A stretch of DNA of 64,000 nucleotides from Pseudomonadota bacterium (lineage in GTDB: Bacteria; Pseudomonadota; Alphaproteobacteria; Reyranellales; Reyranellaceae). Position 1 is the stretch's first letter; every line of letters begins with the position of its first letter. The notes under the pieces were generated by a model. That model was not told where the DNA came from and searched no databases. It saw only the letters and a program-made list of their open reading frames with translations. Made by a program: the position numbers and the translations under genes. Positions 56,170 through 64,000 of this stretch are shown piece by piece. Location: NCBI GenBank assembly GCA_018242505.1, contig JAFEBU010000040.1, positions 62,001 through 126,000 on the forward strand. The letters are read 5' to 3'.

Positions 56170-56206
56170 GGTTTTCAGCAACAGCCCAAGCGTAAGGGGG
56201 AGAATC

Positions 56207-57145
56207 ATGGCGGGAGCCATTGCCTATATCAGCCGCGACACCGACGGCGTCGCCTGGAGGAAGCAGCTGGAGGCCGGGCTGGGCCAGATCGACTACCGCA
56301 CGATCGCCGACGGCCTCGGCAACACCGACGAGATCGAGGTGGCGCTCGCCTGGAAGCCGAAGCCGGGCCTGCTCGCCACGTTCAAGAACATGAAGATGAT
56401 CGTGTCGCTGGGCATGGGCGTCGATCATCTGCTGGCCGACGACAAGCTGCCCGAGGGCGTCCCCATCACCCGCATCATGGATGACGGGCTGGTGGGACAG
56501 ATGAGCGAGTACGCGATCTACTGGGCACTGAGGCACCATCGCGACATCGACAAGTACGCCGCCTCGCAACGCGCCAAGGCATGGAAGCCGGAGGAGTTCG
56601 TCGATTCAATCCATCGCCGCATCGGCGTCATGGGCCTCGGCACGATCGGCCAGGACACGGCCAAGAAATTTGCCGCGCTCGGCTTCCCGGCAGCAGGCTG
56701 GAGCCGGACGGCCAAGACGATCGCGGGCATCGAGACGTTTCACGGCGCCGACGGCTTCCGGAAATTCCTTGCCCGCACCGACATCCTGGTCGACGTCCTG
56801 CCGCTCACCCGCGACACGAAGGGCCTGTTGAACGCGCAGGCTTTCGCCACCCTGCCCAAGGGCGCCTACTTCATCAACATGGCGCGCGGCGGCCATGTCG
56901 TGGATGCCGACCTGTTGACGGCGCTCGACTCGGGGCACCTGAGCGGCGCCGCGCTCGATGTGTTCAACACCGAGCCGCTGCCGGCGGATCATCCCTACTG
57001 GACGCATCCCAAGGTGCATGTGACGCCGCACATTGCCGGCGCCACCAACCCGCGCACCGCCTCATCGAGCGTGATCGAGAACATCAAGCGCCTGCGCGCC
57101 GGCCAGCCGCTGATCAACCGGGTGGACCCGAAGACGGGATATTGA
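56207..57145 (+). CDS. D-2-hydroxyacid dehydrogenase (glyoxylate/hydroxypyruvate reductase A-like)
   Basis: The 312-residue NAD(P)-dependent enzyme shows the Rossmann motif GVMGLGTIGQDTAKKFAALGF near residue 140, the substrate arginine in INMARGGHVVD, the acidic catalytic residue in DVFNTEPLP and the catalytic histidine in VHVTPHIAGATNPRTA. This domain order fits the GhrA subfamily that reduces glyoxylate and hydroxypyruvate. The start at 56207 has a GGGGGAG element a few bases upstream. It stands alone between a palindromic repeat and a REP-like region. Confidence 0.9.
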   Translation: MAGAIAYISRDTDGVAWRKQLEAGLGQIDYRTIADGLGNTDEIEVALAWKPKPGLLATFKNMKMIVSLGMGVDHLLADDKLPEGVPITRIMDDGLVGQMSEYAIYWALRHHRDIDKYAASQRAKAWKPEEFVDSIHRRIGVMGLGTIGQDTAKKFAALGFPAAGWSRTAKTIAGIETFHGADGFRKFLARTDILVDVLPLTRDTKGLLNAQAFATLPKGAYFINMARGGHVVDADLLTALDSGHLSGAALDVFNTEPLPADHPYWTHPKVHVTPHIAGATNPRTASSSVIENIKRLRAGQPLINRVDPKTGY

Positions 57146-57149
57146 TCGC

Positions 57150-57234
57150 CTCCCCCGGCGAGAGCTGGGGAAGCGTCCGCGAAGCGGACGGAGGAGTCAT
57201 GGGCCACAGCTCACGCGACCCATGATCCGTCCGG
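57150..57234. repeat. REP-like element related to the one before gltB
   Basis: The segment contains the hairpin GTCCGC-GAA-GCGGAC (57175-57189), then CGGAGGAGTCATGGG (57189-57203), which matches the right arm of the element at 14076-14187 with one change, and a reverse counterpart CCCATGATCCGTCC at 57220-57233. It fills most of the gap after the GhrA-like gene. Confidence 0.65.
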
Positions 57235-57238
57235 CAAA

Positions 57239-57256
57239 GCACGTGCGAACACGTGC
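57239..57256. terminator. GCACGTG-CGAA-CACGTGC hairpin between convergent genes
   Basis: A perfect seven-base stem with a four-base loop (CGAA on the plus strand, TTCG on the minus strand) lies between the convergent GhrA-like and cupin genes. There is no T-run, so termination would be weak or factor-dependent. Confidence 0.4.
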
Positions 57257-57294
57257 GACTCGAGCCACCTCCCCGCACCGCGCGCAGGAGGAAT

Positions 57295-57813
57295 CTAAGC
57301 CGCCACCTTCGAGGCCGCCTTGATGTTGGAGCGCTTGATGCGGTCGAGGTTGGCGCCCTCGATGCGCACCAGCTTGGTGAGCGTATCGCGTTTGGGCGAA
57401 TGCACCACGCCAACGTCGTAGAAGTGAGCGTCGCCCGGCCTCAGGACATAGCTCTTCACCGGCTCGACCAGACTTGGGCTCACGCCATCGCCCTTCTTGA
57501 CGATGCGCCAGTCGGTCATCTCGGTATCGCCGACCGCGAGACCATAGATCGCCCAGCTCGAGCCGTGGTCATGCGGCTCGCCATGCGCCGGCTTCTCGTA
57601 GACATGGCCGCAGATGCAGAAGCCCAGCTCGGGATCCTCATAGAGCACCTTGCGCGGCTTGCACTGCTCGGCGGTGAGATGCTTGTCGACGAAGTCCTTG
57701 TCGAGCAGGACCTTGGAGACGAGCTTGCACACGGCCTCCTTGCCGCCGTGGCCGGGATCCGATTTCAGCGCTGCGCGGACGTCATTGCTGAGTTGTTCGA
57801 GCGTGTCGGTCAT
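57295..57813 (-). CDS. Cupin-fold protein, cysteine-dioxygenase-like
   Basis: The 172-residue protein has a cupin pattern with candidate metal ligands in PAHGEPHDHGSSWAIYGLAVGDTEMTDW (HxH with a later Glu) and the second motif YVLRPGDAHFYDVGVVHS. It lacks the clear cysteine-dioxygenase Cys-Tyr arrangement, so the substrate remains open, but a thiol or small acid is plausible. A GGAGG five bases before the ATG at 57813 decides the start over a codon four triplets earlier. It follows the leucyl aminopeptidase gene by 12 bases, so the two are probably co-transcribed. Confidence 0.75.
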   Translation of the reverse strand: MTDTLEQLSNDVRAALKSDPGHGGKEAVCKLVSKVLLDKDFVDKHLTAEQCKPRKVLYEDPELGFCICGHVYEKPAHGEPHDHGSSWAIYGLAVGDTEMTDWRIVKKGDGVSPSLVEPVKSYVLRPGDAHFYDVGVVHSPKRDTLTKLVRIEGANLDRIKRSNIKAASKVAA

Positions 57814-57825
57814 CCGATCCTCCAA

Positions 57826-59205
57826 TCAGTTGCTGGCGATCCGTTTCTCGATAGCGGCAAAGATGGCACGGGCGGCCTGCGCTTCGCCACCCTCGGGACG
57901 GCCGGGCCGGCTCGCATTGTTCCAGGCCATCATGTCGAAATGCGCCCACGGCACGTCGTCGGGCACGAATTCCTGCAGGTAGAGCGCGGCCGTGATCGCG
58001 CCGCCGAAGGCCACACCCGGCGCGTTGTTGATGTCGGCCACCTTGCTGTCGAGCATCCGCCGATAGCCCTTGAACAGCGGCATGCGCCACATCGGGTCGG
58101 CGACGTCCTTTCCGGCGGCGATCAGCTGCTCGGCCAACGTGTCGTCGTTGCAGAACAGCGCCGGAAGATCGGTGCCGAGAGCCACGCGTGCAGCGCCGGT
58201 CAGGGTTGCGCAATCGACCATGACCGTGGGCTTCTCCGACGCGCCCTCGTGCAGTGCGTCGCACAGGATCAGCCGGCCCTCGGCGTCGGTGTTGCCGATC
58301 TCGACGGTGATGCCCTTGCGCGTCGGCACCACGTCGAGCGGGCGGAAGGCATTGCCCGACACGCTGTTCTCGACCGCCGGCACTAGGAGCCGCAGCCGCA
58401 CCGGGAGCTTGGTCGCCATGATCATGGCCGCGACGGCCATCATGGTGGCCGCGCCGCCCATGTCCTTCTTCATGTTGAGCATGCCGCCCGCCGGCTTGAG
58501 GTCGAGGCCGCCCGAGTCGAAGCACACGCCCTTGCCGACCAAGGTCACCTTGGGATCGTCCTCGCGGCCCCAGGTGAGGTCGATCAGCCGTGGCGCGCGG
58601 GCGCTGGCGCGACCGACCGCATGCACCATGGGATAGTTCTTCTTCAGAAGGTCGCTGCCGATGATGACGCTGATCTCGGCGTCATGCCTCCTGGCCAGCG
58701 CTTCCACCGCCGCAGCCAGCTCGGCCGGCCCGAGATCGGACGAAGGTGTGGTGATGAGATCGCGCGCCATCGAGACCGCCTCGACGATGGCGGTGGCGCG
58801 CGCCTTGTCGGCGCCCTGGGGCCACACGATCTTCGGGCCTGATCTGGCCTTCTTCGAACGATAGCGCTCGAAGCGCCAGGCGCCGAGCCCGATCGCGACG
58901 GCTGCATCGGTCGGCAACACCGGCGCCGTGTCGGTGAGCGCCCAGGTACCGGCCGGCAGCTTGGTGGCGAGCGCACCGAAGTCCCACAGCGTCGGTTCGG
59001 CCGGGAGCACCAGCACGGCACCCGTCGCCTTGCCGTCGCGGCCGGGCAGCAGGGCGAAGTCCCCGGCGGTCCCTGCAAGACCGAGGGACTCGAGCCAGCT
59101 GCGACGCATCGCGTTCTGTTCCTTGAGCCAGCTCCGCCATTTCGGTGCGGCGACGAAATGCACAGGCAGCGCGGACGAGGCGCGATCGACAAACGGCAGC
59201 GACAT
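57826..59205 (-). CDS. Leucyl aminopeptidase family protein (M17)
   Basis: The 459-residue protein is an M17 metallo-aminopeptidase, which forms hexamers and removes N-terminal residues from peptides in the cytoplasm. Metal and catalytic regions are present: LVGKGVCFDSGGLDLKPAGGMLNMKKDMGGAATMM (with the catalytic lysine) around residue 230 and GNTDAEGRLILCDAL near residue 305, which is the family signature. The N-terminal domain is shorter than that of E. coli PepA. It is the first gene of a minus-strand pair with the cupin. Confidence 0.93.
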   Translation of the reverse strand: MSLPFVDRASSALPVHFVAAPKWRSWLKEQNAMRRSWLESLGLAGTAGDFALLPGRDGKATGAVLVLPAEPTLWDFGALATKLPAGTWALTDTAPVLPTDAAVAIGLGAWRFERYRSKKARSGPKIVWPQGADKARATAIVEAVSMARDLITTPSSDLGPAELAAAVEALARRHDAEISVIIGSDLLKKNYPMVHAVGRASARAPRLIDLTWGREDDPKVTLVGKGVCFDSGGLDLKPAGGMLNMKKDMGGAATMMAVAAMIMATKLPVRLRLLVPAVENSVSGNAFRPLDVVPTRKGITVEIGNTDAEGRLILCDALHEGASEKPTVMVDCATLTGAARVALGTDLPALFCNDDTLAEQLIAAGKDVADPMWRMPLFKGYRRMLDSKVADINNAPGVAFGGAITAALYLQEFVPDDVPWAHFDMMAWNNASRPGRPEGGEAQAARAIFAAIEKRIASN

Positions 59206-59288
59206 GGACAGGCTCGCGAGAATTTCAGTAAGGACCGAGATTGCCGGTCAAACCGACGCGCTGGCAAGCGACGTGACAGGGAGAAGAC

Positions 59289-59945
59289 ATGGCTGGGTTC
59301 ACCTTGGTGATCGGCAACCGGAACTATTCGTCCTGGTCCCTGCGCGGCTGGCTGATGGCCAGGATCGCCGGCATCGCCTTCGACGAGATCGTGGTGCCGC
59401 TCGATCGGCCGGAGACCCAGGCCGCGATCCGCCAGCACTCGCCCTCCGGCCGCGTGCCGGTGCTGCTGCACGATGGGCTCGCCATCTGGGAGTCGCTGGC
59501 CATCGCCGAATATCTCCACGAGCTGCGCCCCAACGCCGGCCTGTGGCCCGCCTCCATCGCAGCGCGCGCCCATGCGCGGGCCGTCGCAGCGGAGATGCAT
59601 GCGGGCTTCGTCGAGCTGCGCAGCCACATGCCAATGGACATTCGCGGCTCCCATCCGGGGAAGGGCATAACGCCTGACGTGCGCGCCGATATCGAGCGCA
59701 TCACCGGCCTGTGGCGCGACTGCCGCCAACGCTTCGCCAACGCGACATCGAGGGATGATGGCTTCCTGTTCGGCACGATCTCCGCCGCCGATGCGATGTA
59801 CGCGCCGGTCGCGACACGCTTTCGCACCTATGACGTGAAGCTCGACGCGGACGCCGATGCCTATTGCACGACCCTTCTCACCCATCCTGCGATGGCGGAG
59901 TGGGTCGATGGAGCCAGGCGCGAGCCGTGGACGATCGTGCTGTAG
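59289..59945 (+). CDS. Glutathione S-transferase family protein
   Basis: The 218-residue protein has a GST N-domain with LVIGNRNYSSWSLRGWLMARIAG (the SSWS segment is the usual glutathione-site serine region), then SGRVPVLLHDGLAIWESLAIAEYL with cis-Pro and ES. The helical C-domain carries NAGLWPASIAARAHARAVAAEMHAGF. This is a common alphaproteobacterial GST group with no fixed substrate. It starts divergently from the aminopeptidase gene and overlaps nothing. Confidence 0.9.
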   Translation: MAGFTLVIGNRNYSSWSLRGWLMARIAGIAFDEIVVPLDRPETQAAIRQHSPSGRVPVLLHDGLAIWESLAIAEYLHELRPNAGLWPASIAARAHARAVAAEMHAGFVELRSHMPMDIRGSHPGKGITPDVRADIERITGLWRDCRQRFANATSRDDGFLFGTISAADAMYAPVATRFRTYDVKLDADADAYCTTLLTHPAMAEWVDGARREPWTIVL

Positions 59946-59966
59946 GGCCGCTGGCGCGGTATCGCG

Positions 59967-61040
59967 TTATTGTGCCCGTCCCTTCTTTTGCATGACCCAA
60001 GAGCGACCTTCGAGGGCGCGCGGATCGCCGGGCTTCAATTGGAGCGCCTTGTCGTAGTCCTGGAGAGCAGCGTCGTATTGGCCTTTTAAGCGGTAGGCGT
60101 TGGCGCGGTCGGTGTAGGCGCCGGCAAAGTCGGGCTTCAGACCGATGGCTCGGTTGAAGTCCTGAAGTGCCAGATCGACCTCACCCTTTTTGGCGTAAGC
60201 GACGCCGCGGACATCGTACGTTTGCGCCGAGCCCGGCTCGAGGCGAATGACCTGGGTGTAATCCTGGATTGCGAGATCGAGCTCGCCCTTGTTTCCGTAG
60301 GCACTGCCGCGATTGAAGTGGGCTGGCGCATCGTTCGGCCGCAGGCGGATGACCTGCGTGTAGTCCTGGATGGCAGGGTCATACTGGTCCCTGTAGAGAT
60401 AGATATTGCCGCGCCTGTAGTAAGCCTCCGCATCGTTCGGCTTGAGGCGGAGCGCCTGGGTAAAGTCCCGGACCGCGAGATCGAGTTGCCTGGTCCTGCT
60501 ATAGACGACGCCGCGATTCACGAGGGTCCCGGCATCATCGGGCCTGAGGCGAAGGGCCTGCGTATAATCGTGGATCGCCCGATCATGCTGGCCTTCGCCA
60601 GCATAGAGGTTACCGCGATTGTTGTAGGCCGTCACGTAGTCCGGCTTGAGGCGGAGAGCCTCGGTGTAGTCTTGGATGGCGAGGTCGATCTGGCCCTTCT
60701 CCTCGTAGAGCCCAGCACGATCGCTCAAGGCCTGTACATAGCCTGGCCTGAGGCGAAGGGCTTCGTTGTAGTCCCGGAGAGCCAGATCGTACTGGCGTCT
60801 CTCTGCATGGACGAAGGCACGCTTCCTGTGTGCGATGGCAAGATCGTCCTGCGACTCCTTGCCGGCCGCGATCACGGCGTCACACCCTCGGAGCATCTGC
60901 TCCTGGGTAGAGGCGTTGCTGTAGCACCAGCTCTTCTGCTGATCGTAGGCTTGCGCATGCGCGTCCGGCGGGATTGCCATCGACGCGACAAGGAGAACAC
61001 CCACGACAAGGCTCATCCGTCGCACCACACATTTCATCAT
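59967..61040 (-). CDS. Secreted tetratricopeptide repeat protein
   Basis: The 357-residue protein has a signal peptide (MMKCVVRRMSLVVGVLLVASMAIPPDAHAQ), then about eight or nine TPR units. Repeats include YDLALRDYNEALRLRPGY, IDLAIQDYTEALRLKPDYVTAYNNRGNLY and VDLALQDFNRAIGLKPDFAGAYTDRANAY. Each unit is nearly identical in spacing (34 residues), which suggests recent internal duplication. TPR proteins are scaffolds, and a periplasmic role is likely. I start at the ATG at 61040 after a GGAAAGA; another is at 61058. It is preceded by the sulfatase gene on the same strand. Confidence 0.82.
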   Translation of the reverse strand: MMKCVVRRMSLVVGVLLVASMAIPPDAHAQAYDQQKSWCYSNASTQEQMLRGCDAVIAAGKESQDDLAIAHRKRAFVHAERRQYDLALRDYNEALRLRPGYVQALSDRAGLYEEKGQIDLAIQDYTEALRLKPDYVTAYNNRGNLYAGEGQHDRAIHDYTQALRLRPDDAGTLVNRGVVYSRTRQLDLAVRDFTQALRLKPNDAEAYYRRGNIYLYRDQYDPAIQDYTQVIRLRPNDAPAHFNRGSAYGNKGELDLAIQDYTQVIRLEPGSAQTYDVRGVAYAKKGEVDLALQDFNRAIGLKPDFAGAYTDRANAYRLKGQYDAALQDYDKALQLKPGDPRALEGRSWVMQKKGRAQ

Positions 61041-61086
61041 TCTTTCCGGCGTCCGCATCTCATGGTAGGAGAAATATATAGTGATG

Positions 61087-62655
61087 CTACCATACGCCGA
61101 AGAAGATGCCGTGCTTCTTGTGGGTGGCGGTGCGGGCTTCGACGTAGGCATCGTCCACCGTGACGCGGGTCTTGCGGGCCTTCAGCCACGTGGCGAGGCG
61201 GTTCTCCATCTCGCGGCGGATGTGGGCGTAGGAATCGGTGGCGCCGAGGTCGTGCAATTCGTGCGGATCGTGGGCGAGGTCGAATAGCATCGGCCGGAAG
61301 TCCTGCCACCAGACATATTTCCAGCGGTCGGTGCGCACCATCATGGCGCGGCAGTCCTGCGGCTGGCGCTTCAGCAGATGCCGCGCCTCGCGGAAGGAAT
61401 AATCGAGTTCGGAGAAGACCGCGTCGCGCCAGGCCTGTGTCGTCCCGCCGTCGCGCAGCAGCGGCAGGAGCGAGCGGCCTTCGATCAGATGATCGTTTGG
61501 CGGCAGGTCGAGGGCGTCAAGGATGGTGGGCACGACATCGATCGCCTCGACGAACCGGTTGTCGACGGTCCCGCGCGTTGCATCGGCCGACGACTCCGGA
61601 TCATGGACGATGAAGGGCACGCGCAGCGCCTCTTCGTAGAACATCTCCTTCTCGCCCAGCCAATGGTCGCCCAGGAAGTCGCCGTGGTCCGAGGTGAAGA
61701 AGATCAGCGTGTCGTCGAAGCGGCCTTGCTTCTCGAGCTGGGCGAACAGCCGGCCGAGCCAGTCGTCGATCTGCCTGATCAGGCCCATGTAGGTCGGCCG
61801 CACCGTGTCGGGCGCCTCGGGCCGGCTGAACGAGAGGGACTCCTCGTGCCGGCGATAGGCCGCGAGCACCGGATGCTGGTCGACGAGCTCGGCCTCGGAG
61901 CGGTTCAGCGGCAGGCAATCCTTCGGCCCATAGAGCGCGTGATAGGGCGCGGGCGCCATATAGGGCCAGTGCGGCTTCACGTAGCTCAAATGCAGGCACC
62001 AGGGCTGCTCGCCCATCTCCTCGATGAAGCGCATGGCCTCGCGCGTCATGTAGGCCGTCTCGGAGTGCTCCTCGGCGACGCGCGCCGGCAGGCGAGCATT
62101 GCGCATGTGCCAGCCGGAGAGCTTCTCACCGTCGGGGCCGTCGGCCGCGATCACATAGTCGCTCCACGGATCGTCGGAATTGTAGCCCTGCGCGCGCAGG
62201 TAGGCCGCGTAGCCGCTTTCGTTTCCCGGCGGCGAATGGCCGTCATAGCGGTCGAGCTCCTCGAAACGGCCGGCGCGCATCAGGGCGGCGACGGCCGAGC
62301 CACCCTCGATGCCGTAGCGCTCCAGGCCGTCAGTGTCGGGCAGCACGTGCGTCTTGCCGGCGAGCGCCACACGCAGACCGGCCGGACGCAGATAATCGCC
62401 GATCGTCTTCTCGCGCAGCGACAGCGGCACCCGGTTCCAGGTGGCACCGTGGCTCACCATGTACCGGCCGGTATAGTAGGACATGCGCGAAGGCCCGCAC
62501 ACGCCCGACTGCACATAGGCGCGCGGAAACAGCACGCCTCTCTTCGCCAGCCCGTCGATCGCCGGTGTGGCAAGGTGCGGATGGCCGGCGCAGGACAGGT
62601 GATCGGCACGCAGCTGATCGCACATGATGAACAGGACGTTGCGGACTTTGCCCAC
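61087..62655 (-). CDS. Sulfatase (arylsulfatase-type, FGly)
   Basis: The 522-residue enzyme hydrolyses sulfate (or similar) esters. The modification motif CGPSR at residues 53-57 would be converted to formylglycine, and the metal site starts at FIMCDQLRADHL near the N-terminus. Conserved LHLSYVKPHWPYMAPAPY and FTSDHGDFLGDHWLGEKEMFYEEALRVPFIVHDP follow. I prefer the GTG at 62655 (MGKVRNVLF) because GGGGAG lies seven bases before it, but longer starts exist. No signal peptide is seen, so it is probably cytoplasmic or choline-sulfatase-like. Confidence 0.9.
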   Translation of the reverse strand: MGKVRNVLFIMCDQLRADHLSCAGHPHLATPAIDGLAKRGVLFPRAYVQSGVCGPSRMSYYTGRYMVSHGATWNRVPLSLREKTIGDYLRPAGLRVALAGKTHVLPDTDGLERYGIEGGSAVAALMRAGRFEELDRYDGHSPPGNESGYAAYLRAQGYNSDDPWSDYVIAADGPDGEKLSGWHMRNARLPARVAEEHSETAYMTREAMRFIEEMGEQPWCLHLSYVKPHWPYMAPAPYHALYGPKDCLPLNRSEAELVDQHPVLAAYRRHEESLSFSRPEAPDTVRPTYMGLIRQIDDWLGRLFAQLEKQGRFDDTLIFFTSDHGDFLGDHWLGEKEMFYEEALRVPFIVHDPESSADATRGTVDNRFVEAIDVVPTILDALDLPPNDHLIEGRSLLPLLRDGGTTQAWRDAVFSELDYSFREARHLLKRQPQDCRAMMVRTDRWKYVWWQDFRPMLFDLAHDPHELHDLGATDSYAHIRREMENRLATWLKARKTRVTVDDAYVEARTATHKKHGIFFGVW

Positions 62656-62704
62656 GACATGTCTCCCCGACTCTGGGCGCACGGTCGCTCATACCAACAA
62701 GATT

Positions 62705-62772
62705 GTCATCCCGAACGAAGTGAGGGACCTTTGCGGCACTCACCAAAGATCCCCCACTTCGTTCGGGATGAC
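62705..62772. repeat. Palindromic intergenic repeat, copy 4 (most perfect)
   Basis: GTCATCCCGAACGAAGTG at 62705-62722 is the exact reverse complement of the last 18 bases, CACTTCGTTCGGGATGAC at 62755-62772. The inside pairs further through GGACCTTTG/CAAAGATCC with small changes. It lies between the divergent sulfatase and DUF924 genes. Confidence 0.92.
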
Positions 62773-62790
62773 ACTCATTTGAAGGCACTA

Positions 62791-63366
62791 ATGACCGACA
62801 CTTCGTCCATCCGCGACATCCTCGATTTCTGGTTCCTGCCGCTGGGCGACCCGGGCCATGGCAAATCGCGCGAGATGTGGTGGAAGAGCACGCCCGAGCT
62901 CGATGCGGAGATCAGGACCCGCTTCACCTCCCTGTTCGATCGCGCGATCGCCGGCGCGCTCGACGGTTGGACGAATTCGCCCGATGGCGCGCTGGCGCTC
63001 ACCCTCCTTTGCGATCAGTTCCCGCGCAACATGTACCGCCGTTCGGCGCGCGCCTTCTCGGGCGACGCCAAGGCGATCGCAACCGCGCGCATCTCTTTGG
63101 CGCGCTTCTATCCAGCGGCCTATCCGCGCGACATGCGGCTCTTCTTCTACATGCCCTTCCAGCACAGCGAGGTGCTGGCCGACCAGGAGCTGTGCTGTGC
63201 GCTGTTCGCGGCCCTGGGTGGCGAGGACAGCGTCAAATACGCCAACGATCATCGCGACATCATCGCCCGCTTCGGCCGTTTCCCGCATCGCAACGAGGTG
63301 TTGGGCCGCGACTGCACGGCCGAAGAACTCGACTATCTCAAGACGGCCGAACGCTTCGGGCAATGA
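62791..63366 (+). CDS. DUF924 family protein
   Basis: The 191-residue protein matches the DUF924 (PF06041) family: [80 protein letters not shown] and [20 protein letters not shown]. The family is alpha-helical and related to TPR-like folds, and it has no established function. The ATG at 62791 follows a palindromic repeat directly. Its 3' end overlaps the convergent macro-domain gene by about 29 bases. Confidence 0.9.
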   Translation: MTDTSSIRDILDFWFLPLGDPGHGKSREMWWKSTPELDAEIRTRFTSLFDRAIAGALDGWTNSPDGALALTLLCDQFPRNMYRRSARAFSGDAKAIATARISLARFYPAAYPRDMRLFFYMPFQHSEVLADQELCCALFAALGGEDSVKYANDHRDIIARFGRFPHRNEVLGRDCTAEELDYLKTAERFGQ

Positions 63367-63847
63367 CCGTGCGATAAAGATCGGCCGTCGCGGTATCGAA
63401 GCAGCAGAAGATCACTCGCGCGTCGCCGGCGTGGGCGTTCACTTCGCGCACGGCGATTTCCGTCGCCTGGTCCTTGGGGAAGCGATAGATGCCGGTCGAG
63501 ATCGCCGGAAAAGCGATGCTCTTCAGCCCGTGCTGCCGGGCGAGCGCAAGGCTGTTGCGGTAGCAGCTTGCCAGCAGCTCGGGCTCGCTCCTCGTGCCGC
63601 CGTTCCAGACCGGACCGACGGTATGGATGACGTGCCGCGCCATCAGCCGATAGCCCCTGGTGATTTTCGCTTCGCCTGTGGGGCAGCCGCCGAGCGTCCG
63701 GCACTCGATGAGAAGCTCCGGTCCGGCAGCACGGTGGATGGCGCCATCGACCCCACCACCGCCCCGCAATGTTTCGTTGGCGGCATTGACGATGGCATCG
63801 ACATCGAGTCGCGTGATGTCGCCCTCGATGACCTCAAGGCGCGCCAT
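63338..63847 (-). CDS. Macro-domain protein (ADP-ribose binding/hydrolase type)
   Basis: The 169-residue protein is a macro domain of the YmdB/MacroD type: [38 protein letters not shown] at the N-terminus with the catalytic NAAN and GGGGVDGAI elements, and then [15 protein letters not shown]. These proteins remove ADP-ribose from acetyl-ADP-ribose or modified proteins. It begins at the ATG at 63847, five bases after the stop of the upstream DUF882-type gene, which suggests co-transcription. Confidence 0.93.
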   Translation of the reverse strand: MARLEVIEGDITRLDVDAIVNAANETLRGGGGVDGAIHRAAGPELLIECRTLGGCPTGEAKITRGYRLMARHVIHTVGPVWNGGTRSEPELLASCYRNSLALARQHGLKSIAFPAISTGIYRFPKDQATEIAVREVNAHAGDARVIFCCFDTATADLYRTVIARSVRPS

Positions 63848-63851
63848 GTCG

Positions 63852-64000
63852 CTACCAGTAGCGGACGGGGCCGGTGTCGAGATGGACGAAGCCGGAGCGC
63901 GGATAGAAGCCCACCCCGCCCATCTGCAGAGACCGCGCCGCCTGCCGAATCTTGAGGACCGGCACACCCGGGAAGCGGATATCCATCGCATTGCCGTTCA
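63852..64000 (-). CDS. DUF882/YcbK-like murein peptidase, C-terminal part (gene continues beyond the window)
   Basis: The last 49 residues read [19 protein letters not shown] and then [29 protein letters not shown], ending in TAG at 63854-63852. The [25 protein letters not shown] and VRYW blocks are the C-terminal metal-site region of the DUF882/M15-like peptidases such as YcbK, which act on peptidoglycan. The beginning is outside the window, so signal and exact family cannot be verified. Confidence 0.85.
   Translation of the reverse strand, partial: NGNAMDIRFPGVPVLKIRQAARSLQMGGVGFYPRSGFVHLDTGPVRYW

Noticed and set aside
61062..61093. ATGGTAG/CTACCAT inverted repeat as an operator for the TPR gene
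   Set aside because: The arms are seven bases with an 18-base spacer, one overlaps the sulfatase stop codon, and no further copy is seen.

Overview
The window is a GC-rich, gene-dense stretch of a bacterial chromosome, most likely from an alphaproteobacterium. The evidence is the set of genes and their linkage: murJ near trpS, tRNA-Leu/rnd/rpoN/ptsN on one strand, an Hsp20 gene followed by a DUF1150 gene, an NDUFA9-like SDR, and a GltB/GltD NADPH-type glutamate synthase. Many peptide/opine-type ABC importers and acyl-CoA enzymes suggest a heterotrophic soil or water organism. A Reyranella-like or related genus would fit, but that is inference and I could not test it. I see no phage, insertion sequence or CRISPR array.

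Layout. 1-4.7 kb: the end of murJ, an M14-type deacylase, a metallo-beta-lactamase-fold hydrolase, a badly frameshifted phosphoesterase pseudogene and trpS. 4.9-11.6 kb: heparinase II/III-family protein, Hsp20 + DUF1150, ptsN, rpoN, rnd, tRNA-Leu(CAG) and an NDUFA9-like protein. 11.6-19.8 kb: an AT-rich promoter region, then gltD-GST-tautomerase-gltB and a DMT exporter, closed by a strong intrinsic terminator. 20.2-28 kb: a three-subunit molybdenum hydroxylase, two small membrane proteins around a divergent promoter region, an MFS transporter, a 2OG-Fe(II) oxygenase and a secreted nuclease-like protein. 28-35.4 kb: a complete dipeptide/opine-type ABC importer with a hydantoinase-B gene and, between them, a 29-codon ORF overlapping both neighbours. 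35.6-41.2 kb: a VOC protein and a tightly coupled acyl-CoA ligase / MDR oxidoreductase / thioesterase set, followed by a second solute-binding protein. 41.2-49.7 kb, minus strand: a selenoprotein, a CaiB-type CoA transferase, an exported isoaspartyl-methyltransferase-like protein, a membrane spermidine-synthase-like protein, a secreted hydrolase, an HD-domain oxygenase and a PLP dehydratase, the last four overlapping start-to-stop. 50.3-56.1 kb: a yejABEF-type importer. 56.2-64 kb: GhrA-like dehydrogenase, cupin, leucyl aminopeptidase, GST, TPR protein, sulfatase, DUF924, macro domain and the end of a DUF882 protein.

The most notable observation is at 48814-49740 (minus). A GrdB/PrdB-like protein is interrupted by an in-frame TGA that falls exactly at the first position of a UxxC redox motif, and a short stem-loop with a G in its apical loop begins 11 bases after the TGA. 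I read this as a selenocysteine codon, not as two genes or a nonsense mutation. Other non-coding structure includes four copies of a roughly 70-bp palindromic intergenic repeat (36.5, 52.2, 56.1 and 62.7 kb), two copies of a different REP-like element (14.1 and 57.2 kb), and a cluster of TTTCTCAC motifs around the terminator at 19.7 kb.
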